A stretch of DNA of 64,000 bases from Natrialba chahannaoensis JCM 10990 (GCF_000337135.1 NZ_AOIN01000008.1:161989-225988); one strand, 5' to 3'; shown: positions 7,998 through 17,830, counted from the stretch's first letter. Numbers and translations: made by a program. Notes: generated by a model from the letters alone, not told the origin.

Positions 7998-8597
7998 ATG
8001 TCCCAGGGACAGGGCGTCAACCTTTCCTACGAAGACGGTGCGCGAGCAGTCGAACTCGCGCGTGAATCCGTCGAATCCTACGTCGAACACGGCCAACGAG
8101 AACAACCAGGGAGCATGCGTGAGAGCTTCTACGAACGAACCGGCGCGTTCGTTCGACTCGAGTCCACCCGCGGTCGCGGCAGCCTGCGCGGCTGTGCCGG
8201 CGGCTATCGTTCGGGTGAACAACTCGGTCACGTCATCGTTGACGCGGCAATCGAGGCCGCCAGCGAAGACTCCTGTGGTTCCGAAGTGAGCCCGTCCGAA
8301 CTGCCGAACCTCACGGTCTCGGTCTGTGCGGTCAAGAACGTTATCCTCACCGACGACCCACTTGCCGATATCGAACTCGGCACGCACGGCGTCGCCATCG
8401 ACGGCGGCGAGGGTGGCTGGCTCTACCCGACAGTGCCCGTCGAAAACGGCTGGAGCAAACGTGAGTACCTCGATCGGACCTGCCGAAAGGCCAAGCTCGC
8501 ACCGAGCGCCTGGCAGGACGACGACGTTGTCGTCACGCTCTTCGAGGGGCAAGTCTTCCGCGAGCGCGAAGCCGACGGGAGCATCGAAGAGCTGTAA
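7998..8597 (+). CDS. AMMECR1 domain protein
   Basis: 199-residue AMMECR1-domain protein (TIGR00296 type). Family motifs include RGRGSLRGCAGGYR, LTVSVCAVKNVI and the GVAIDGGEGGWLYPTVPVENGW region. The biochemical function of AMMECR1 is not firmly established; in prokaryotes it is often near radical-SAM or MEMO genes, but none is adjacent here. An alternative ATG at 7986 adds MYTC; the start at 7998 gives MSQGQGVNLSYEDG. It is divergent from RNase P RNA. Confidence 0.9.
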   Translation: MSQGQGVNLSYEDGARAVELARESVESYVEHGQREQPGSMRESFYERTGAFVRLESTRGRGSLRGCAGGYRSGEQLGHVIVDAAIEAASEDSCGSEVSPSELPNLTVSVCAVKNVILTDDPLADIELGTHGVAIDGGEGGWLYPTVPVENGWSKREYLDRTCRKAKLAPSAWQDDDVVVTLFEGQVFREREADGSIEEL

Positions 8598-8702
8598 CCA
8601 ATCGGTTTCCGCATCGGTTCTTCTACTGGTTGCAGAGTAACAGCAAGACCGAGAGCACGTCGTCTCAGACGCAAGCGGACAACGGACACAACTGAGCGAC
8701 AA

Positions 8703-9863
8703 TCAGCTATCCAGATCGCCGAATTCGACCGCCTCAGCGTCGGCCAGACACCGCTCACTCGCCGCATCGAGGTCGAACTCGCGGACGAGTTCGCCATCAC
8801 GGACGAGTGGCTCGAGTAGAGCCGTCGCATCGTCGGGCGCATCGTGGTCAGCCAGCGCAACGTGGTGGCCACCGTCTGCGGTTCGGTACACCTCCTTCAC
8901 ACCAGCGAGTTTACCGCGTTTAGAGATCGGCTTGCCCGCTATTTCGACAATATCCAGGCTAAAGTCGACCGAGTCCGCACCGGTGATGTGGCTCCCAACG
9001 CCGAAGCCATCCGCGATGTCTCGCAGTTCGCGGATCGAATCCGGATCGAGTCCCCCGCTACAGAAGATGTCAACGTCCTCGTATCCCCGGGCGTCGAGTT
9101 CCCAGCGAACCTCACGGATGATGTGGCGGAAATCGCCGCGGCGTGAACTCGTGGTGTCGATGCGGACGCCGTCGAGATCGTCGCCGAGCGTCTCGGCCGC
9201 GAGGAGGCTCTCGCTCTTTTCGTCCCAGAAGGTGTCGGCAAGCGCGATTCGTGGAACCTCCTCCGGAACTGCCTCGTCGAACGTCTCCCACGCCTCGGCC
9301 TGATTCCCCTCGCCGAAACAGAACATGAGCGCATGGGGCATCGTTCCGTCCGCTTCACGACCAAGGAGTTCGCCGGCAGCGACGTGTGAAAAGCCGTCGA
9401 GTCCGGCGAGCAACGCCGCTCGCTCGACCGTCGCTGCGATCGACGGATGCACGTGGCGCGCACCAAAGGAGAGGACAGTCCCGTCCGGCGCAGCGAGTCG
9501 GGACTCGAGTGCGGCCGTGGCGAACCCACTGGGTTGGGAAAGAAAGCCGAGCAGAGAGGTTTCGAATTCGGCAAACTCGAGATAGGGACCTTCGATTCGC
9601 ATGACTGGCCCACCGTCGAACAGGTGCCCGTCAGGCAGGGCATCGACGTCGACAGCACGGTCCTCGAAGAGTTTCGCGACGTCTGTAACGCCTGTGAAGA
9701 CATCGAACGACCCAGTCGGGAACTGGTCGGCGGTGACCTCGGCGACGACGTGCGGGTTCTTCCCGGCGTACTCGAGTGTCGTCCGCGTGCGGTCGAAATA
9801 GGCGTCCGTCGCGGTCCCCTCGAGAATCGCCTCGTCGGGGATGGTACCGAACGGGTTTGACAT
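8703..9863 (-). CDS. pncB: nicotinate phosphoribosyltransferase
   Basis: 386-residue enzyme converting nicotinate and PRPP to nicotinate mononucleotide in NAD salvage. Family features include the N-terminal TDAYFDRT motif, FGARHVHPS, the ADTFWDEK segment, RIDTTSSRRGDF and the phosphate-binding CSGGLDPDSIREL with GVGSHITGADS. Length is typical of the archaeal short NAPRTase type. A nicotinamidase-like gene lies 3.7 kb away, supplying the preceding step; two surface-protein genes separate them. Confidence 0.93.
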   Translation of the reverse strand: MSNPFGTIPDEAILEGTATDAYFDRTRTTLEYAGKNPHVVAEVTADQFPTGSFDVFTGVTDVAKLFEDRAVDVDALPDGHLFDGGPVMRIEGPYLEFAEFETSLLGFLSQPSGFATAALESRLAAPDGTVLSFGARHVHPSIAATVERAALLAGLDGFSHVAAGELLGREADGTMPHALMFCFGEGNQAEAWETFDEAVPEEVPRIALADTFWDEKSESLLAAETLGDDLDGVRIDTTSSRRGDFRHIIREVRWELDARGYEDVDIFCSGGLDPDSIRELRDIADGFGVGSHITGADSVDFSLDIVEIAGKPISKRGKLAGVKEVYRTADGGHHVALADHDAPDDATALLEPLVRDGELVREFDLDAASERCLADAEAVEFGDLDS

Positions 9864-9984
9864 AGCGTCGATTTCCTGCGCGAAGCCAAAAACCTACTCG
9901 TCTCCGGTCGATTTTGGCGTTGATTGTGATGGTCTTTGACATACCTGGAGAGAGTTGCAGGACGGTGCTGATTGAGGGGAGAGA

Positions 9985-11673
9985 TTACGACGAGGATGGA
10001 ACCGGACTCGAGTACGGTCCTGTGCTACCAGCGAGCGCAGACGGAGGGTCGGCCGACGCTGTGGATTCGGGTGTCGGTGTGGTGACCGTGTCGTGGACGG
10101 ACTCGAGTGCTGCCGTCGTCGGCGCGCCGACAATAGTCACGGTCTCATCGGTAACCGAGACGGCGTAGCCGCCGCCGAACGGCTCGCTGTCGGGGATGTG
10201 GTGGATCGTTTGCTGTGATCCGGGCACGGGTGAGCCCGGGTCCTCGAGCGATGCGTTGTGTGTGCCGAGGAGAGTCCGATAGGCGTCGGCAAAGGTGGTC
10301 GCATCGTCGGGGGTATCCCAGGTGAGTTGCCAGACGAAGGCGGGCTGTGAGTCGTGGTGCCCATGGTCGTCGTCACTCTCGCCTTCGCCCCCATCCGCAC
10401 CTGTGTCCGCGACCGTGCCTTCGTCTGCGTCCGGATTCACCTGTTGATACACCTGAAACGTATCACCTTCCCAGCCGCTGGTCTCGGGTGCCGAGTAATT
10501 GTACGGCGAGTGCTCGGGTGCGCCCGCGGTGAGCGGGCGGTCGATGACGCCGTTGGCCCACAGCGTTGCGAACAGCGACGCCTCGCCGACGGTGTCGGTC
10601 CGCGGCTCGTCGCTCTCGCCGTCGACTGTGATCGGCTCCCACGCCGTATCGGAGCGGTCCGGAATGTCGACAGTGACCGGTTCGTCGTCGGGATAACGAT
10701 CCGGATCGATCAACTGCGCCGTGCTCGCTGGTCGGTCGTCGTAGGCCGCGTCGACGGCGTCCCACCCGCCGCGCTCGTGGAGGGTGGCAACGAACTCCGG
10801 TCCCATGGCGTAGGGAGCGTAGATAGAGAGGAAAAGCCCGGAGTTGATCTCGGTGGTGTCGGTGTCGGCCTCACCCCCAGTGCCGTCGTCCGCCGAGGCG
10901 CTGTCCGCCGAGCTGTCGTCCGCTGCGGGAGTGGACGCATCCGTCGGAACGGTGGCAGCGAGACACTGCCACTGTTCGCCACAGTGCTCGTCGTACAGCT
11001 CCGGCAGGTAGTTCGCCTCCCCCTCGATCAGCCCGAGTTCGGCGCGGCGCTCGTCGAGCGTCTCACCTTCGCGTGCGAGTCCGAAGTGCTGGTCCTGTAG
11101 CGCGTGGACGAGTTCGTGCACCAGCGTGTCGCGATCGATCCGGACGCCATCGTTCGCTGCGTCGGTGACAATAACGATCCGATCGTCTGTGTAGTATCCC
11201 TGCACTGCCCCAGCGTAGAGGGTGTCGAGTTCCTGATTCGCGTCCGTCTCACCGTCGACAACGAACGTCCCGCGCCAGAACTCGTTGGTGAACGGCGACG
11301 CAGTGCCAGACTCGCCGCGTTGCTCGCGGTACGTCTCGCGGCTGATTACCTCGAGCTCGACATCGTGTTTGAACCGTAACTCGCGGACGACCTCGATGCG
11401 AGCCATCGCACGGTACTTGGCCTGTTCGAGTTCAGCCTCACTGAGTTCGGGTGTAGTCTCGTCATCGAACGCGAACGTGTCCTCGGGCGAGTACTCGCCA
11501 AGCTCGCCGTACTCACGGTCAGTACCGAACTGATCCGGCGACGCTGGAAGCGTACACCCCGCAAGAACGACGAGGGCGAGTACAGCGACGAGTCCCAGCG
11601 GCAGGGCTCGTACTCGAGTACGCAGCCGTCCACTGGCCGCCTGCAGAGAGTTTGACCCCTGTCGCTTCGCCAT
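9985..11673 (-). CDS. Hvo_1808-like surface lipoprotein with HExxH motif
   Basis: 562-residue exported protein. A basic N-terminus and hydrophobic stretch end in a lipobox LVVLAGC (Cys40), so it is probably lipid-anchored outside the cell. The mature part has HELVH (H186-H190) followed 27 residues later by GLIEGEAN, the arrangement of gluzincin metallopeptidases. Long Asp/Ser/Thr-rich stretches (about 245-270 and 440-460) interrupt the fold. The next gene upstream is a paralogue on the same strand. The peptidase role is inferred from the motif; the Hvo_1808 family has no assigned function that I know of. Confidence 0.8.
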   Translation of the reverse strand: MAKRQGSNSLQAASGRLRTRVRALPLGLVAVLALVVLAGCTLPASPDQFGTDREYGELGEYSPEDTFAFDDETTPELSEAELEQAKYRAMARIEVVRELRFKHDVELEVISRETYREQRGESGTASPFTNEFWRGTFVVDGETDANQELDTLYAGAVQGYYTDDRIVIVTDAANDGVRIDRDTLVHELVHALQDQHFGLAREGETLDERRAELGLIEGEANYLPELYDEHCGEQWQCLAATVPTDASTPAADDSSADSASADDGTGGEADTDTTEINSGLFLSIYAPYAMGPEFVATLHERGGWDAVDAAYDDRPASTAQLIDPDRYPDDEPVTVDIPDRSDTAWEPITVDGESDEPRTDTVGEASLFATLWANGVIDRPLTAGAPEHSPYNYSAPETSGWEGDTFQVYQQVNPDADEGTVADTGADGGEGESDDDHGHHDSQPAFVWQLTWDTPDDATTFADAYRTLLGTHNASLEDPGSPVPGSQQTIHHIPDSEPFGGGYAVSVTDETVTIVGAPTTAALESVHDTVTTPTPESTASADPPSALAGSTGPYSSPVPSSS

Positions 11674-11697
11674 CGAGTTTCGTTTTCGCCGGTGTGG

Positions 11698-13488
11698 TCA
11701 AAGCTTCGTCGGCTTTTCGACCGTCACGACTACCCGACGTGCGCCAGACGCGACCGAGGCAGATGAACTCGAGTTCAGCCGTGGCCGAGCGCGCGTTCTG
11801 AGGACGGCGAGCCAGCCAACGGTTCCTGCGAGCGCGACGGACACGAAGACGGCCGTCACTGTTCCGAAGCCAGGATTGAGACCCGCAAGGACCGCCCCCT
11901 CCTGATCGTCGGCAACACTGGCTGCGGTCGCGTCCGAAGCCGACTCGGTACTCGAGGCTGGAGTAGGCGCGTCCGCACTACCCGGGACAGCGCCTGCGTC
12001 GATCGCATCAAGGTCGTCGACGGTCGGCGCACGGACGATGGTGACCGTCTCATCGTCCTGCTCGACGTGGTACGCACCGGGGAAGCCACGGTCGATGACG
12101 TAGGTGTCCACCGAGTCGTTGGCCTGATCGCTGTTATACAGTTCGAGCAGCATGGTATACGCGTCGGCAAACTGCGCGGCGTCCTCCGCAGAGGTCCACT
12201 CGGTCTGCCAGACGTAGCCGGTGTCCTCGACGTTGTCAGCGGTCTCCCCGTCGTTCGTCGCGACGTACGTTACCAGTTCGTCGCCGGCCCACCCGTCGGT
12301 GATGGCGTGGTCGAACTCATAGCCAACTCCCGAGCCGATGAGGTCGGCGCGGTCGATCACGGTCGGTCGCATATCGTCGAACGCACCGCCCGCGAACATC
12401 GCGACCATCCCGGCCTCACCCACAGATTCGGTCGCGACGTCACCGTTCAACTCGAGTTGGGTCCACTCGTCGTTCGATCGATCTTCGAGTTCGATCGTAA
12501 CTGGCTCCCGATCCTCACCAGGTCGGATCACTTCGGAACTGCTCGTTGGCGGGTCGTCGTAGGCTGCGTCCACGGCGTCCCAGCCGCCCTGTTCGAGCAG
12601 GTGGTCGACGTAGTCGGGACCGTCGTCGTAGGGCTGGTACATTGTGAGGTACAGTCCCCAGTTGAGATCGCCGACGGCGGGCGGCGTTCTATCAGGCTGG
12701 AGACAGTCCCAGTCGGCCTCACAGCGCTGTTCGTACGCGGTGTCGACCCAGACCGCATCGCCTTCGATGAGGCCGTTCTTGGCGTTATCCTGGGCGATCG
12801 TCTCACGGTCGTAGCTCCGGAGATCAAAGTGTTGGTCTTGTAACGCGTGAAGTAGCTCGTGGCCCAGCACGATTTCGTCCAGTTCGGGCGAGTCGGGGCT
12901 GTCCGAGACGAGAACGATTTCGTCTGTCACCGGATCATAGAAGCCGTCGACGGCACCGCCGTAGAGCGATTCGAACGCCTCGGTGGCATCGGTTTCCCGA
13001 TCAACCATGAACAGTGCCTCGTAGTTGACGTTCTGCTGGAGACGCTGGTCGCCGGTGACGTTCGCAAACATATCGCCGTGTTCTGTCTGGTACTCCTCAC
13101 GGGAGATGACAGCAACCTCGGCCTCGTCCTGGAACGTCAGGTTGCGGATGAGTTCGACACGAGCCATCGAACGGGCGACGACGGCGTCCAGTTCGTCCGA
13201 CTCAACGGCGGCGTCAGTACGGTCATCGACCGGTAACTCGTCGTCGTACCAGTAGCCATCAACGTAGCCGACAGTCTCGCTCGTGGACGGATCGTCCGGT
13301 CGGTCCTCGGGCGGGACCTCCGACTCGAGTCCGCTGTGATGGTTACCGGCACCCGAATCAGAGTCAGGACCCGGTGTCGAATCCTCCCCTGGAGAAAAGA
13401 TGGCGACACCGCCGATCGCCGCACCAAGGAGGATGAGTACCGCAAGGCCGACAAGACCCGCCGTGAGTTGCGTTCGCGTCAAATTCAT
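11698..13488 (-). CDS. Hvo_1808-like membrane-anchored protein, paralogue of the next gene
   Basis: 596-residue protein with an N-terminal membrane segment (about residues 8-30) and a second near the C-terminus (GTVTAVFVSVALAGTVGWLAV) followed by an Arg/Ser-rich tail. The central domain parallels the downstream lipoprotein: HELLHALQDQHF (H210, E211, H214), then GLIEGDAVWV and a Cys-containing AYEQRCEADWDCLQ. It lacks a lipobox, so the paralogues differ in anchoring. The start at 13488 gives MNLTRTQLTAGL; longer readings overlap the divergent gene. The 24-bp gap to the next gene suggests co-transcription. Confidence 0.8.
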   Translation of the reverse strand: MNLTRTQLTAGLVGLAVLILLGAAIGGVAIFSPGEDSTPGPDSDSGAGNHHSGLESEVPPEDRPDDPSTSETVGYVDGYWYDDELPVDDRTDAAVESDELDAVVARSMARVELIRNLTFQDEAEVAVISREEYQTEHGDMFANVTGDQRLQQNVNYEALFMVDRETDATEAFESLYGGAVDGFYDPVTDEIVLVSDSPDSPELDEIVLGHELLHALQDQHFDLRSYDRETIAQDNAKNGLIEGDAVWVDTAYEQRCEADWDCLQPDRTPPAVGDLNWGLYLTMYQPYDDGPDYVDHLLEQGGWDAVDAAYDDPPTSSSEVIRPGEDREPVTIELEDRSNDEWTQLELNGDVATESVGEAGMVAMFAGGAFDDMRPTVIDRADLIGSGVGYEFDHAITDGWAGDELVTYVATNDGETADNVEDTGYVWQTEWTSAEDAAQFADAYTMLLELYNSDQANDSVDTYVIDRGFPGAYHVEQDDETVTIVRAPTVDDLDAIDAGAVPGSADAPTPASSTESASDATAASVADDQEGAVLAGLNPGFGTVTAVFVSVALAGTVGWLAVLRTRARPRLNSSSSASVASGARRVVVTVEKPTKL

Positions 13489-13599
13489 CGGAGGTAGGGT
13501 ATAGTTGTCAATCTGTACGAAAGCAACCGTAAAAAGAGCGACGGTCGGACGAACGCACCCGCCGCGAACGTTTTTGCGGGCGCGTTCGTAGCATTGGGT

Positions 13600-14181
13600 A
13601 TGTCTCTCACACTGGATACAGACCGCACGGCCGTCGTCGTCGTCGATATGCAAAACGGGTTCTGTCACCCCGACGGAACGCTGTACGCACCCGGCAGCGA
13701 GGAGGTGATCGAGCCAGTTGCCGAACTCGTCGACCGGGGTCGCGACGCAGGCACGCGAATCGTCTACACCAGGGATGTGCACCCACCAGAACAGTTCGAC
13801 GAGGCCTACTACTACAACGAGTTCGAGCAATGGGGCGAACACGTCCTCGAGGACTCCTGGGAGGCCAAGATCGTCGACAAACTCGAGGTCCACCCGGACG
13901 ACCACGTCGTCGAAAAGCACACCTACGACGCGTTTTACAACACCGAACTCGAGGGCTGGCTGAACGCTCGCGGAATCGACGACCTGGTCATCTGTGGGAC
14001 GCTCGCCAACGTCTGCGTCCTCCACACTGGCGGGAGCGCCGGTTTGCGGGATTTCCGGCCGCTCATGGTCGAAGACTGTATCGGTGCGATCGACGACGAC
14101 CACCACGAGTACGCTCTCGACCACGCAGACTGGTTGTTCGGCGAGGTACTTGCGGGCAACGAGATTACGTTCGGCCCGTAG
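13600..14181 (+). CDS. isochorismatase-family hydrolase, probable nicotinamidase
   Basis: 193-residue cysteine hydrolase. The triad of the nicotinamidase/isochorismatase family is present: Asp16 in VVVDMQNGF, Lys106 in VVEKHTYDAFYNT, and nucleophile Cys139 in GTLANVCVLHT with the preceding cis-peptide context. The N-terminal DMQNGFCHPDGTLYAPGS resembles PncA proteins. The nearby nicotinate phosphoribosyltransferase supports a role converting nicotinamide to nicotinate, but other isochorismatase-type substrates cannot be excluded. Start chosen at the ATG at 13600 (MSLTLDTDRTAVV) over an upstream TTG. Confidence 0.85.
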   Translation: MSLTLDTDRTAVVVVDMQNGFCHPDGTLYAPGSEEVIEPVAELVDRGRDAGTRIVYTRDVHPPEQFDEAYYYNEFEQWGEHVLEDSWEAKIVDKLEVHPDDHVVEKHTYDAFYNTELEGWLNARGIDDLVICGTLANVCVLHTGGSAGLRDFRPLMVEDCIGAIDDDHHEYALDHADWLFGEVLAGNEITFGP

Positions 14182-14314
14182 GCCGTTCAAATCGCTTGCC
14201 GGCCGTTGTCTATGCCAGAATATTCTCTTACCTTCCGATTGGTGTTATGTTTCCAACTATTCGGTTACTTTAAATACCATTCCGGCCCCAGACTAAGATG
14301 AAGCGATATAACCA

Positions 14315-15514
14315 ATGGAGCGTAACGATTCGCCGACTCACTGTCCGGAGTGTGATGGAATACTCCGGGAGCGCGAAACAGAAACGATCTGCGAAGAGTG
14401 TGGTGCCATCGTCGACACTGATCTGATCGACCGTGGGCCTGAATGGCGGTCATTCGTCGACGACCCGACTGATCGTCGCCGAACCGGTGCCCCACTCACT
14501 CGCTCACGCCACGACCGTGGTCTGTCGACGATGATCGGCTACGGATCCGGCTCACAGTTCGACCAGAGTACACGTATCACTGGTCGCAAACGACGCCAAC
14601 TCACCAGACTGCAACGTGAACATACCCGCTCACAGATAGCAACAAAAGCAGAGTACAATCAGATTCGTGCGTTCAATGAAATCAGATGTATTGTCGCCCG
14701 ACTATCGCTAACTGACCCGATCACGGAGCAGGCCTGTGCCCTGTTCGACAATGCCCAGTCCGAAAACCTCCTTCAGGGGCGCTCACTCGAAGGCTTTGCC
14801 GCCGCAGTCGTCTACGCAATCTGTCGTACCCACAACCTCCCACGAACGATCGACGAAATCGTCACCGTCGCATCCGCAGACGAAGCCGAACTCAAAGCGG
14901 CCTACACAGCACTCAATCGCGAACTCGGACTCGAAACCGGACCGATCGATCCAACCGACTACCTTCCACGGTTCGCCTCAGAACTCGACCTCGAGATGCC
15001 CACCGAGAAACGCGCACACGAACACGTCACCGCACTGCAGCAGGCAAACCGAATCTGTGGCAGCAACCCGAGTGGCGTCGCCGCAGCCTGTCTCTACCAC
15101 GCTGCCGGCGAACGCGATGAGTGGCCAACCATCACGCAGGCCGAAGCTGCCGATGTCGCAGACGTCGCTCCTACAACGATCCGGACAACACACAAGAAAC
15201 TCGAGGCACTCGAGACGAAGACAGAGGTGGAGACGGAGTCAGAGCAAACTGCTGCTTCGGAGACGAACGGAGAGCCAGAACTGGAGACAGACACGGAGAT
15301 AGATGCAGGGATAGACACAGAGACAGAGGGAGAAACAGAACCGGACTCGGCGTCGGAACCAAAACCAAGAACAGACACGAACACAGACTCGAGAGCAGAG
15401 GTAGCGTCCGGATCAGACCGGGCAAAATCAGAGGTTGAGGCAAACACAGGCTCAGAGTCGAGATCAGACTCAAGACTGAGCCACGATCCAGATTCGGACC
15501 TGGAACCAGACTAA
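14315..15514 (+). CDS. tfb: transcription initiation factor IIB with long acidic C-terminal tail
   Basis: 399-residue TFB, which bridges TBP/BRE and RNA polymerase. The N-terminal zinc ribbon has C10, C13, C26 and C29. A B-finger/linker region follows (to about residue 100), then two cyclin-like repeats at about 105-205 and 215-300, the second ending in the helix ADVADVAPTTIRTTHKKL. Residues 301-399 are a Glu/Asp/Ser/Thr-rich tail without aromatic residues that ordinary TFBs of about 300-330 residues lack. It is monocistronic, with a CTTTAAATA box 40-50 bp upstream. It is presumably one of several TFB paralogues. Confidence 0.92.
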   Translation: MERNDSPTHCPECDGILRERETETICEECGAIVDTDLIDRGPEWRSFVDDPTDRRRTGAPLTRSRHDRGLSTMIGYGSGSQFDQSTRITGRKRRQLTRLQREHTRSQIATKAEYNQIRAFNEIRCIVARLSLTDPITEQACALFDNAQSENLLQGRSLEGFAAAVVYAICRTHNLPRTIDEIVTVASADEAELKAAYTALNRELGLETGPIDPTDYLPRFASELDLEMPTEKRAHEHVTALQQANRICGSNPSGVAAACLYHAAGERDEWPTITQAEAADVADVAPTTIRTTHKKLEALETKTEVETESEQTAASETNGEPELETDTEIDAGIDTETEGETEPDSASEPKPRTDTNTDSRAEVASGSDRAKSEVEANTGSESRSDSRLSHDPDSDLEPD

Positions 15515-15607
15515 TGACAAGGCGGGTGCACGAACCAACGAATCGAGCCCTCTTGGAGTGAAACGACAACGACATCCAAGACTGGTGGGCGCTGAACACT
15601 CAGACAG

Positions 15608-17710
15608 CTACGTCGTTCGCAGATTATCCGTACTCGGCTCGTAGACCTCGCCTTTCTGCTTTAGCTTCTCGATTTCGTGCTCGGCTTTCGAGTGATCCAT
15701 GCCGATCTCCTCTGCACGATCCATGACGATGTCGACTGGGGCACCGTCGTCGTACTCCTCTTCGATATCGCTGATTAGCTGTTTCAGGTTCTTGATCCGG
15801 TCACGTTGGGACTTCGAAGTCCCTGCCTCGACGATGTCGGCGTCGAACTCGCCCGTTTCGGGATCGACACCGACATCCTGGAGACACGAGCGGACGATTT
15901 CGATGACCCGATCCGCGTCGGATTGTTCGACCGTATCCGAAAGACGAACACGCGCACTGGCTTCCGAAAGGCGAACGAGCGCCTCGAGTTTTCGGGCGGT
16001 GACGGGGACAGCTGCATCCTCGTCGGTCCCCTTCGAACGAAGATTGACGTAGAAGTCCCGGATCGACTCGCGGGCTTCCTCGGTCATCCGCGGGTGACAG
16101 TTCTGCTTGGAGAAGGCGATGTACTTCCGAAGGAGGTCGGCATCGATCTCGGGATCGACCTGTTCGGTCATCTCCTCGATCTCCTCCTGGCTGACATCGA
16201 GGTTGGTCATCTGCTCGCGCTGGGTGGTTAGCTCACCCGCGTAGTTGGTCGTCAGGATGTGTTCCGCCAGGTTTCGGTCCTTCTCCTCGTCTGGCGTGTC
16301 CGTGACGGTGAAGATCAGGTCGAACCGCGAGATGAGCGCCGGTTCGAGGTCGATCTGTTCGCTGATCGGTTCGTACTGGTCGAAACGGCCGTACTTGGGA
16401 TTCGCCGCACCCAGCAGCGAACACCGAGACTTGAGAGTGGCGTTGATGCCGGCCTTGGAAACAGAGATTTTCTGCTGCTCGAGGGCCTCGTGCATGGCAC
16501 TCCGATCCTCCGACCGCATCTTATCTAGCTCGTCAACCGCCGCAATTCCTTGATCGGCGAGGACGAGCGCACCGGCCTCGAGTGTCCACTGTTGGCCGTC
16601 GCCGAAGTCGTCGCGAACGGCTGCGGCCGTCAGACCAGCCGAGGACGATCCCTTCCCGGAGGTGTAGACGGATCGAGGCGCAATGTTCTGGATGTAGCCA
16701 ATCATCTGCGACTTACCAGTACCCGGATCCCCGATGAGGAGCATATGCAGGTCGCCACGAATCCGCGACCCGTCGGGGAGATGTTTCGTCACGCCGGAGA
16801 ACAACTGGAGGGTCATCGCGAGCTTCTCCTGATCGTAGCCGTAGATGGAGGGCGCGATGGAGCCGACCATCTTGTCGTAGACATCGTCTCGATTCGAGAT
16901 TTCGTAGATTCGCTTCTTGTCCTCGGCGGTGATGTCCATGTCCTCGAACTGCTCTTCGTCGATGTCAACGGACATCCCCTCCATGTAGAAGTCGAACACC
17001 GGCGTCTTCTCGCCCTGATTGCTCTGCTGTTCGAGTCTGAGCACACCCGTCGCAGAGACGTGATCGCCCGGCGTGACCTCGCCAGTAATGTCGTCCTCGA
17101 CGTGGACGTCGAGTGCCTGTGGCGTCTCGCCACCGCGGAGTCCCTCGGGACTCTCCTGAATGCGGAGCTTCTGGGAGTCGACGAACTCGGACTGGTCGAA
17201 GTTGACCTTGAACGGCCCCTGTCGTTCACAGCCCTGACACTCGTGAGGTTCCTGAAAGTCCCCGCTCGACTGCGGGACGCGGCTAAGCGTGCCACAGAGT
17301 TGGCATTCGAAGGCTGCCTCCTCGATTTTCGGACGGACGTCCGTCGCCTTGCGGACAATGCCGTGGACCTCGACCAGCGAGTTCATATCGCGCGCGCGGA
17401 TCTCGCGGATCTCGGGCGTCTCGGTCTCGGGCAGGTTCTTGATGCGGACGTGGGCCTGTCCGAGGCTGACGTCGATCGGCAGGTCATAGAGCCGCAGCGC
17501 TTCTTCGGCGTAGCGCTGGAGTTGTTCTGGCTGGGCCAGCACGTCGTCGGCTAGGTCCGGATTGAATCGGTAGAGTTCCTGCCAGTCGACGTGGAGCGAG
17601 CGCTGTTCGTTGGGATACTGCTGCGCAAGCTGCTTGATTTCGTTGTCGTAGTAGTTGCGGAAGAACTGCTCGAACGCGTCGACAAGTTCAGAATTTCCCG
17701 CTTGCGCCAT
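15608..17710 (-). CDS. mcm: replicative helicase MCM
   Basis: 700-residue archaeal MCM. N-terminal domain to about residue 265 includes the zinc motif C136-x2-C139 ... C158-x2-C161. The AAA+ core has Walker A GDPGTGKS (327-334), Walker B ending AAVDELDKM (D393-E394) and the arginine finger in SRFDLIF. A C-terminal winged helix (about 630-700) ends the protein. Many haloarchaeal mcm genes carry inteins; this one reads through without any. Start at 17710 gives MAQAGNSELVDAF. Confidence 0.97.
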   Translation of the reverse strand: MAQAGNSELVDAFEQFFRNYYDNEIKQLAQQYPNEQRSLHVDWQELYRFNPDLADDVLAQPEQLQRYAEEALRLYDLPIDVSLGQAHVRIKNLPETETPEIREIRARDMNSLVEVHGIVRKATDVRPKIEEAAFECQLCGTLSRVPQSSGDFQEPHECQGCERQGPFKVNFDQSEFVDSQKLRIQESPEGLRGGETPQALDVHVEDDITGEVTPGDHVSATGVLRLEQQSNQGEKTPVFDFYMEGMSVDIDEEQFEDMDITAEDKKRIYEISNRDDVYDKMVGSIAPSIYGYDQEKLAMTLQLFSGVTKHLPDGSRIRGDLHMLLIGDPGTGKSQMIGYIQNIAPRSVYTSGKGSSSAGLTAAAVRDDFGDGQQWTLEAGALVLADQGIAAVDELDKMRSEDRSAMHEALEQQKISVSKAGINATLKSRCSLLGAANPKYGRFDQYEPISEQIDLEPALISRFDLIFTVTDTPDEEKDRNLAEHILTTNYAGELTTQREQMTNLDVSQEEIEEMTEQVDPEIDADLLRKYIAFSKQNCHPRMTEEARESIRDFYVNLRSKGTDEDAAVPVTARKLEALVRLSEASARVRLSDTVEQSDADRVIEIVRSCLQDVGVDPETGEFDADIVEAGTSKSQRDRIKNLKQLISDIEEEYDDGAPVDIVMDRAEEIGMDHSKAEHEIEKLKQKGEVYEPSTDNLRTT

Positions 17711-17735
17711 TGCACTGTCCTAGGTTCGCCATCGG

Positions 17736-17743
17736 GTATAAAT
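17736..17743 (-). promoter_or_regulatory. TATA box of mcm
   Basis: ATTTATAC on the minus strand, 26 bp upstream of the mcm ATG, which implies a leaderless or near-leaderless transcript. Confidence 0.6.
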
Positions 17744-17830
17744 GGTCGCAAACCGGACTGAAACTGAACCGGATGGTCAAGGGTGGTCTGGGATGGGCAG
17801 CGATGGCACTCTCCGTTTCGGGAGCAGCTT

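Noticed and set aside
11698-14190. Extended N-terminus of the second Hvo_1808-like protein
   Set aside because: The extra 234 codons are antisense to the nicotinamidase-like gene; the internal ATG at 13488 starts directly at the membrane segment.
15608-17710. Intein in MCM or in the RNA polymerase genes
   Set aside because: All these proteins read continuously through their active-site motifs with no splicing-block sequences.
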